A stretch of 12,928 nucleotides of DNA. It comes from Crenotrichaceae bacterium. Lineage in GTDB: Bacteria > Pseudomonadota > Gammaproteobacteria > Methylococcales > DRLZ01. A program made the position numbers and the translations under genes. Shown piece by piece: positions 7,353 through 12,928 of this stretch (its first letter is position 1; each line of letters starts with the position of its first letter). Location: contig DRLZ01000054.1 in assembly GCA_011322755.1 (NCBI GenBank), forward strand, positions 1-12,928. The letters are read 5' to 3'. The notes below the pieces were generated by a model that saw only the letters and a program-made list of their open reading frames with translations, was not told the DNA's origin and ran no database searches.

Positions 7353-9026
7353 TCAATCTTTCTTGTAATTAAATCCGTCCTCTAGTGGCTGCAGGAATGT
7401 TTGGTAATTCTTCCAACGACCAATGGAAGATGAGTACAGTGGTTTTGTTACTTGTGTATCACTAGCTGTATGTATGGCACGTTTTTGTTTGTAGAATGAA
7501 AGGCAGTTGTCGTGCCACTTCAATCCAAGGAAATCAAGTAACCGGTGGCTTTCTGTTTCCTGGTTATTTATCAGGTTTTCATATTCGACTTCAATCATCG
7601 TATCCTCCGGAAGAACTTTATGCCAGTGTTCCATGATACGTTCATATTGACTATAGAAAGCGCCGAGTTTATAGAGATCATAACTGTAAGGAACACCGGA
7701 AGGAAATTGGTGACAAAACATGGAAATGCAGGTGTCTCTCGGGTCTCGCCGGCAATGGATGATTTTAGCATTGGGGAAGAGAATGTGAATAAAACCCAAA
7801 TGTAGAAAGTTTCCTGGCATCTTATCAGTAATCCTGCGTTCGCCATTGGCTAATGTTTGTGTGTATTTACTGTATTGTAAAGCCAATTTTTTGGTAGAAC
7901 TTTTTGTTAATTTGTTTAGGCAGTTGGGGTATGGTAATGTGGTTTTCAGGTACTGTTGTAGTTTACTAGATGTCTCCGGAAACCAGTGCAACTCGCCTGC
8001 ACCGAATACATTATGGTGGCTTGATAGTATTTGCTCTACTAATGTAGTTCCTGATCGAGGTGCGCCAACAATAAATATGGGTTTTTCGGTAGAGCTGCTG
8101 ATTTTATGTTTTCGACTAAACAACTCGCTTGTGCAATTGTCGATGAGTAGCGATGCTGCTAATGCAGGTTCGGCGGGATTAAATCTGTATTTATTATCTT
8201 GTAATTTATTACCCTCCTTAAAATAAGAAAATGCTTCGTCGTATAAGCTACAGTCCTGATAAATTTTTCCTAGTGAGAACAAGACGTCTACACGGTTTTG
8301 GTCAGATAACTGAGGCTGATTAAGGAATTTTTTAAGCTGTATTACATCTTCATGCTCGGGAGAATCATATTTTGTGATGCGTACCATGTTGGCGTAAGCC
8401 ACTAGTTGATTGGGTTGTAACTTAATAACATTTTTAAAACATTTCCTAGCTGCAACAGTGTCGCCGTAACTTATGTATGCTTTACCCAAATCAAACTGGA
8501 AACGTGGGTTGTCAGGTTGTAATTGTGATGCTTTGTGGAAGCTTTTAAATGATGAATTAAAATCACCAAAAGTATTGTATGCAATAGCTAGATTGTAGTG
8601 TGTGACGGCGTCCTCGGGTGCCAGTGATACGGCCTTTTTACCGGATGAGATAGCTGTTTTGATATCTCCTGTAATTACCAGTATGTGGCATAAATCACGA
8701 TGAGCAGAAGCCATATTGGGTTTCAGGGTTGCCGCCTTACGTAAGTGTTTTACTGCTGAATCAGAAAGGTTCGCTCGAAGATAAGCTTGCCCAAGATTGT
8801 AGTGATAGATTGGGTTGTCGGGATTTATGGTTGTTGTTTGTGTATGTTTTTGTATAGCGCGCTCATATTGCTTCTTGTTTAAAGCAATAAGTCCTGATAG
8901 GTGAAGTGCATCAGATTGGTGTGGGTTTTTATTCAGGATCCTTTCGCATAGCAATTCTGCCTCGTCGAGCTTGCCAGAAGCAATCAGGTTTTCTGCTGCT
9001 TTAAGTGTGGTCTTGACTGCTTGCAT
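7353..9026 (-). CDS. TPR-fused PAPS-dependent sulfotransferase, second paralogue
   Basis: The 557-residue protein matches the + strand sulfotransferase in layout: about six TPR units (residues 4-207), a linker with the shared KIYQDCSLYDEAFSYF block (254-269), and a sulfotransferase domain from about 315. The phosphosulfate loop is PRSGTTLVEQ (323-332). The GAGEL block is at 342-346, TDKMP at 400-404, the 3'-phosphate segment IIHCRRDPRDTCIS at 422-435 and SSSIGRWKNY at 532-541. All expected PAPS-binding residues are present, so it should be active, transferring sulfate to an unknown protein or glycan acceptor in the cytosol. The ATG at 9026 lacks a strong Shine-Dalgarno sequence, as do the other TPR genes here. 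It is the last gene of the upstream - strand block. The 185-residue gene ends 99 bp before it, and a hairpin terminator lies beyond its stop. Confidence 0.9.
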   Translation of the reverse strand: MQAVKTTLKAAENLIASGKLDEAELLCERILNKNPHQSDALHLSGLIALNKKQYERAIQKHTQTTTINPDNPIYHYNLGQAYLRANLSDSAVKHLRKAATLKPNMASAHRDLCHILVITGDIKTAISSGKKAVSLAPEDAVTHYNLAIAYNTFGDFNSSFKSFHKASQLQPDNPRFQFDLGKAYISYGDTVAARKCFKNVIKLQPNQLVAYANMVRITKYDSPEHEDVIQLKKFLNQPQLSDQNRVDVLFSLGKIYQDCSLYDEAFSYFKEGNKLQDNKYRFNPAEPALAASLLIDNCTSELFSRKHKISSSTEKPIFIVGAPRSGTTLVEQILSSHHNVFGAGELHWFPETSSKLQQYLKTTLPYPNCLNKLTKSSTKKLALQYSKYTQTLANGERRITDKMPGNFLHLGFIHILFPNAKIIHCRRDPRDTCISMFCHQFPSGVPYSYDLYKLGAFYSQYERIMEHWHKVLPEDTMIEVEYENLINNQETESHRLLDFLGLKWHDNCLSFYKQKRAIHTASDTQVTKPLYSSSIGRWKNYQTFLQPLEDGFNYKKD

Positions 9027-9125
9027 AAATATTACGTTATTCTATTCAAACATAGTTAAGTATTTATTGGTCGCATGATAATTAATACATCAAAAATAAT
9101 ACTTAGTATAATTATGGCAAGCTGA

Positions 9126-9683
9126 TTACCCAGCTTCTAACATTGATAGTTCAGCAATAATTCCTGTTATAAGCTTATGTCCCGCTTCAGACATATCTTC
9201 TGTTAATTTATCGAAATTACGCTCCCCCCTCATCATTTTTTCTATGCTTAAGGCTATAGTTGTGTATTCACTACCGGCGTTTGACATTTGTGAAGTTAGT
9301 CCTTCAATGATGTTTTTAGATTCGACATTACCTTGTGAGGATGCGTGAATCAGGCTGGCGATTCCTGGCGCGGCCATATCTGAGTTAAGGTCAATAGCTA
9401 TAGGAGGTAGTGTCTCCGGATTTTCAATGCCATTAAGAATTGATTTAATAACTATATATTCTTCTTCATCAAGGTTATCAAGAAGGGAGTTATCACGGTT
9501 GCCAGACATAATATTTCTAATAGTTTTTACCAGTTTCACCCAGTCATTCATTTCTGCTAGTTCCAGGAATTGTTCCAGGTCTGCTACCGTACCTGGTTCT
9601 GCACAGTGTGTTACGACACGGTGTATAAGTTGAGCGTGGTCGTTAAGAATATCTTCTTTATTGATCTTGTTTGTCTCAGTCAT
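9126..9683 (-). CDS. Unrecognised 185-residue acidic helical protein with internal duplication
   Basis: I cannot assign a function. The protein is acidic, predicted mostly helical, and has no signal peptide, membrane segment or catalytic motif. Its two halves align. LIH (19-21) through IRNIMSGNR (55-63) lines up without gaps, at a 92-residue offset, with LIH (111-113) through IEKMMRGER (147-155). The match continues after one inserted residue through EEEYIVIKSIL (73-83) and EAGHKLITGII (166-176). The two units are joined by a Pro-containing linker (about 88-107). It sits 48 bp after the TPR-methyltransferase and 99 bp before the TPR-sulfotransferase on the same strand, so it is probably co-transcribed with at least the former. 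A partner or scaffold for the TPR enzymes is a reasonable guess from position alone. The start ATG at 9683 is preceded by only a weak purine-rich site. Confidence 0.75.
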   Translation of the reverse strand: MTETNKINKEDILNDHAQLIHRVVTHCAEPGTVADLEQFLELAEMNDWVKLVKTIRNIMSGNRDNSLLDNLDEEEYIVIKSILNGIENPETLPPIAIDLNSDMAAPGIASLIHASSQGNVESKNIIEGLTSQMSNAGSEYTTIALSIEKMMRGERNFDKLTEDMSEAGHKLITGIIAELSMLEAG

Positions 9684-9731
9684 AACTTTTTTCTCGTAAT
9701 GATTTTCATTAAAATAGCAGTTTATCTGGCT

Positions 9732-11567
9732 TTAGTTAGCATCTGTTAAACGTAAAACAAAAATACTTCCTGCTGCCGGAACATTTTTTTCCATTCGTAG
9801 TGTTACCGGTACTCGGCTTAGCTCTTTAAATCCGTTGCTTGCCGCGAGTCGTTGGATGTAGTCATACGATTGGGCATAGCGACCGGAGGCAGTAAGACGA
9901 TAGTCTTCGTCTGTTTCATTGTCTTCAATTGAAAATGCAAATAGTCCGCCAGGATTTAGTTGTTTGCTAGCCAGAGAAAACACTTGCTCAAGCTTACCTA
10001 TGTATATAAAAACATCGGCAGACAGGATAAGGTCAAAAGCCTGTGTTGATTGTTGTAAAGCAATACATACATCGCCCTCTATTAAATCGGTGTACAGACC
10101 ACGCTCTTTAGCCTTGGCCAGCATGCGTGGTGCAAGGTCAACACCCACCATGCGTTTTGCATGGGCTGCAAATTCCACGCCACATAATCCAGTACCACAG
10201 CCCAGATCTAGAATATCAAATTTTTGTGAGGGATCATCGAGCAGGGCAGTGATGGAATGAAACAGCTGTTCTGGTGCTCGATACTCAAGGTCGTTGACCA
10301 GATGCTGATCAAAACGGTTGGCGTAATCATCAAACAATGAAACAACGTATTCGCTTGGAGATTGTTCAGGTGCGTCAGCATGTCCAAGAATGGCTAGCAA
10401 GTAGCTGGGTACAGTTATATCTGGATCCAGTTTAAGCGCAGTTTGAAGACTGGAAAATGCTTCAGGATGGCCCAGGTCCATTAAAATACGTCCCAGATTG
10501 GCGTGTGCTTTAGCAGATTGAGGATCAAGTTTTACTGCTTGCTCACAGGCGTGTAGAGCATCCTGGTTGCGCCCCATGTCTATATAGATGGCACTTATAT
10601 TAAGCCAGGCTTTAGCAGATTGAGGATCGAGTTCAATAGCGCGTTTGCACGCAGCGATGGCTTCATCAGAGCGCATCATGTCTTTCAGTACCAGCCCGAG
10701 ATTATAATGTGCGGGCGCATACTGAGGTTTAAGGTTTACTGCTTGTTGGCAGGGGGGCAGTGCTTCTTCCGTGCGTCCCATGTTCAGCAGAACTAGTCCG
10801 AGATTATATTGTGCGATAGCGGAATGGGGATCGATTTGCGCTGCTTGTGAGCTTGTTATCAGGGCCTCTGGCTCTCGGCCTTGATCCATTAAAGCCACTG
10901 TCCGATTGTTGTAAGCTTCGACGTAGTGTGGATTGAGTTTGATTGCTTTATCGCAGGCGGCCAAAGAGTCTTCGGTGCGACCGAGGTTTCTAAGCATTAT
11001 GGCGTACTGGTTATAAGCTTCGGTAAATTTAGGGTTAAGACGTATTGCACGTTCAAAACTTGCAAGAGAGTCTTCTATTCGCTCCATTTCCTTAAGTGCT
11101 AAAGCCCGATTGAGGTGTGCACGTGCCTGTTGAGGTTTTAGCTTGATGGCTTTGTCGCTGGCAGCCAGTGCTTCTTCCAATCGTCCAAGTTTTCTAAGTA
11201 GAAGAGAGCGATTATTGTGGGCGTCTGTCAGGCGTGGTTTTTGTTTGAGTATTTTGTCATTGACAGCTAGAGCATCCTTTAGTCGACCTTCCTTGTGTAA
11301 TGCTGAACTGAGGGCGTTGAAGTAGATTACCTGTAGTGGTTTGAGTTGTATGGCGCGTTCAATGAGTTGTATGGCTTGCGCATGCTTTCCATAATGGATG
11401 GCAATAAGACCTAGCAAATGATTTGCGTCAGGGTGGTCGTTATTTTGCATTAGAACTTTGCGAGTCAGTGCTTCAGCCTCGTTAATTCCTCCGTGCTGAA
11501 AATGCCATGATGCCTGCTGATATAATCTTTCAACACTATTACTAATATTATTTTGTGGCTGTTGCAT
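9732..11567 (-). CDS. TPR-fused SAM-dependent methyltransferase
   Basis: The 611-residue protein has about eleven TPR units (residues 12-390) followed by a class I SAM-dependent methyltransferase domain (about 405-611). Motif I is ILDLGCGTGLCG (452-463). The acidic residue binding the SAM ribose is Asp477 in GVDLAP, and DLILSADVFIYIG (512-524) covers the motif IV area. The segment SLFDDYANRFDQHLVNDLEYRAPEQL (410-435), just before motif I, is typical of the TPR-methyltransferase type grouped as COG4976. It should be cytosolic; whether it methylates a sugar, a protein or a small molecule is not evident. The TPRs are regular, and two neighbouring units share a 20-bp identical DNA stretch 102 bp apart (10507 and 10609), consistent with repeat duplication. 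Its N-terminal residues resemble those of the glycosyltransferase at 8-1996 (for example AEALTRKVL against AEALIRRVL), suggesting a shared scaffold ancestry. It lies 79 bp after the broken sulfotransferase and 48 bp before the 185-residue gene. Confidence 0.9.
   Translation of the reverse strand: MQQPQNNISNSVERLYQQASWHFQHGGINEAEALTRKVLMQNNDHPDANHLLGLIAIHYGKHAQAIQLIERAIQLKPLQVIYFNALSSALHKEGRLKDALAVNDKILKQKPRLTDAHNNRSLLLRKLGRLEEALAASDKAIKLKPQQARAHLNRALALKEMERIEDSLASFERAIRLNPKFTEAYNQYAIMLRNLGRTEDSLAACDKAIKLNPHYVEAYNNRTVALMDQGREPEALITSSQAAQIDPHSAIAQYNLGLVLLNMGRTEEALPPCQQAVNLKPQYAPAHYNLGLVLKDMMRSDEAIAACKRAIELDPQSAKAWLNISAIYIDMGRNQDALHACEQAVKLDPQSAKAHANLGRILMDLGHPEAFSSLQTALKLDPDITVPSYLLAILGHADAPEQSPSEYVVSLFDDYANRFDQHLVNDLEYRAPEQLFHSITALLDDPSQKFDILDLGCGTGLCGVEFAAHAKRMVGVDLAPRMLAKAKERGLYTDLIEGDVCIALQQSTQAFDLILSADVFIYIGKLEQVFSLASKQLNPGGLFAFSIEDNETDEDYRLTASGRYAQSYDYIQRLAASNGFKELSRVPVTLRMEKNVPAAGSIFVLRLTDAN
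10507..10628 (-). repeat. DNA-level repeat between adjacent TPR units
   Basis: A 20-bp sequence starting GCTTTAGCAGATTGAGGATC on the + strand occurs at 10507-10526 and again at 10609-10628. The 102-bp offset equals 34 codons, exactly one TPR unit. It encodes the DPQSAKA segment in both units. Recent duplication or gene conversion inside the TPR array is the simple explanation. Confidence 0.8.
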
Positions 11568-11646
11568 TGATAGTATTCTACCTGTATTTATTGTTTATAG
11601 TGCATTTAAACGATAGAGTCGTTAGTGTTTTCTATAGAAGAGGGTT

Positions 11647-12928
11647 TTAATTTTTAGCGGAATGGTTAAATCCGTCTTCTAGTAGTTGAAGATGCTCTTT
11701 ATAGCGTTTCCAACGGCCCACAGAGCTTGTGTATATGGGCTTGGTAACTTGTTTGGAGCTCGCTGTATAAATCAGACGTTTCTTCTTATAAAAATCAAGA
11801 CAGGCATCATCCCATTCCATGTCGATGAAATCAACTATGCGGCGGCTTTCTGCCTCCTGGTTGGCTACTAACGTCTCGTAATCAACTTCAATCATAGTGT
11901 CGGCCGGCAATACAGCGCGCCAGTGCGACATCAAGCGCTGATATTGTTTGTAATAAATACCTAGTTTGAACATGTCATGTGATATTGCATGTCCGCCCGG
12001 AAAGTATTGGCAGAACATAGATGTACATGCATCTCTGAAATCTCGACGGCAGTGGATAATACGTGCATTGGGAAAAAGTATATGTATCAGCCCTAGGTTT
12101 AGAAAATTGTTTGGCATTTTGTCAGTGATTCGGCTTTCTCCGCTTGCGAGACTTTGCAGATAATGAAGATATTTGCCTGCAAGCTCAATGATGTTGGATT
12201 TAGTCAACTCTTTTGTGCATGCAGGATAAGGTGTATCCGTTTCCAGGTAACCCTTGATAGCGCTTGCCGCAGCTCCTACCCAGGTTAATTCACCGGCACC
12301 AAACACATCGTGGTGGCTTGACAGAATTTGTTCGACAAGTGTGGTTCCAGAACGTGGTGTACCAACAATAATTACCGGTGTCTTGCTTGTATTGCCAAAA
12401 AGAGCCTTTTCGGCTAACAGCTCTTTTGTCTGGAATTCAATGGTTGAAGAAATATGGTCTATGAATTTGGCCGTTGAAAATGGGTATTTTTTAGCTTGAA
12501 GTGTATTGCCCTGTGCAAAGTAATAAAAAGCTTTGTCGTGTAATTCACAGTCCTGGTAAATTTTGGCTATTGAGAAAAATACTGATGTACGGTCTTCGTC
12601 AGTGAGATGCTTCTGTTTTTCCAGTATTTTGAGTCGGTGTAAATCTTCGTTATTGGTGGTGTCGTAGCGGGTACAACATACCAGACTTTAGAGTGTTAAA
12701 AAATGCTCAGGGATGATTTTAAGCACACGTAGATAATACTGTCTGGCTTGCTCTAGCTGGTTACGGCCGAAATAAGCGTTGCCGAGTTCATATAGTAGCT
12801 CAGGATCTTGAGGTGATAGTTGACAAGCCTGTGAATGATGTTTGAAGGCAGCATCGAAGTTTTTCCATCCATGATATGCCAGTGCCAGATGAAAATGTGC
12901 ATAGGCATGACCAGGTGCTTGCATTATG
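11647..12928 (-). pseudogene. TPR-fused sulfotransferase disrupted by an in-frame TAA; 5' end beyond the window
   Basis: One continuous frame runs from the window edge to TAA at 11647, interrupted only by TAA at 12688-12690. Upstream it reads the end of the TPR array (HLALAYHGWKNFDAAFKHH, YLRVLKIIPEHFLTL). Immediately downstream it resumes with SLVCCTRYDTTNNEDLHRLK and the shared KIYQDCELHDKAFYYF block. The phosphosulfate loop GTPRSGTTLVEQILSSHHDV (about 12363-12304), IIHCRRDFRDACTSMF and SSVGRWKRY follow. The stop codon aligns with a sense position of both intact paralogues (the residue after Tyr in AYRQLV and AYANMV), without any frame change. After the stop I find no in-frame ATG, GTG or TTG before the phosphosulfate loop. 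The first GTG (12306) lies beyond it, so reinitiation would not give a working enzyme. The motifs remain otherwise intact except Phe for Pro in RRDFRD, so the break looks recent, or it is a sequencing error. Confidence 0.85.

Noticed and set aside
7136..7372. 78-codon open frame on the + strand in the intergenic region
   Set aside because: Its start lies inside the palindrome, it has no ribosome-binding site, and it runs into the end of the opposing sulfotransferase gene. The protein is Cys/Phe-rich low-quality sequence.
9097..9112. Small AT-rich inverted repeat after the 185-residue gene as a terminator
   Set aside because: The stem is only about five AT-rich pairs (ATACT/AGTAT) with a single-base loop. 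It is too weak to call.
11600..11640. Short inverted repeat AACGA/TCGTT between the broken sulfotransferase and the TPR-methyltransferase
   Set aside because: A five-base stem followed by only three T residues is not convincing as a terminator or operator.
11647..12306. A standalone 219-residue sulfotransferase starting at GTG 12306
   Set aside because: That start lies after the PAPS-binding PRSGTT loop, and homology continues upstream in the same frame. It is an internal Val codon of the broken gene.
1..12928. CRISPR arrays, tRNA, rRNA or riboswitches
   Set aside because: No regularly spaced direct repeats other than TPR codon periodicity, and no recognisable RNA gene or aptamer features in the short intergenic gaps.

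Overview
The window looks like a chromosomal accessory region of a gammaproteobacterium, perhaps a marine or sediment lineage. That placement is an inference. It rests on the moderately AT-rich coding style, the VPLPA-type (PEP-CTERM-like) C-terminal sorting signals, and the expansion of TPR-fused transferases. No rRNA, tRNA or housekeeping gene is present to fix the taxonomy.

Layout. Positions 8-3733 (+ strand) hold two TPR-fused enzymes: an O-GlcNAc-transferase/SPINDLY-like glycosyltransferase and a PAPS-dependent sulfotransferase. Positions 3800-4365 hold a decayed IS1595-family insertion sequence, with a transposase broken by several frameshifts and one recognisable terminal repeat. All later genes are on the - strand. 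Positions 4409-7040 carry three tandem paralogous secreted proteins ending in VPVPA-type sorting signals. Upstream of them, 7041-7352 is non-coding and contains a likely terminator, a near-perfect 37-bp palindrome and a promoter overlapping that palindrome. Further upstream, in - strand order, come a broken TPR-sulfotransferase (11647-12928, running off the window), a TPR-methyltransferase (9732-11567), an unrecognised 185-residue protein with an internal duplication (9126-9683), and an intact TPR-sulfotransferase (7353-9026).

How the genes may work together. The striking feature is four TPR-headed transferases (one glycosyl, three sulfo of which one is broken, one methyl counted with them gives five TPR genes in all) packed around a family of Ser/Thr/Asn-rich exported proteins. 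One hypothesis is a surface modification locus in which TPR scaffolds present protein or glycan acceptors to glycosyl-, sulfo- and methyl-transferases, and the VPVPA proteins are clients or co-regulated surface components. The sequence shows the catalytic motifs and the proximity. It does not show the acceptors, and the enzymes carry no export signal. No exosortase gene lies in the window.

Signs of genome flux are the dead IS, the tandem duplication of the VPVPA genes, the three full-length sulfotransferase paralogues, and the in-frame nonsense codon that kills one of them.
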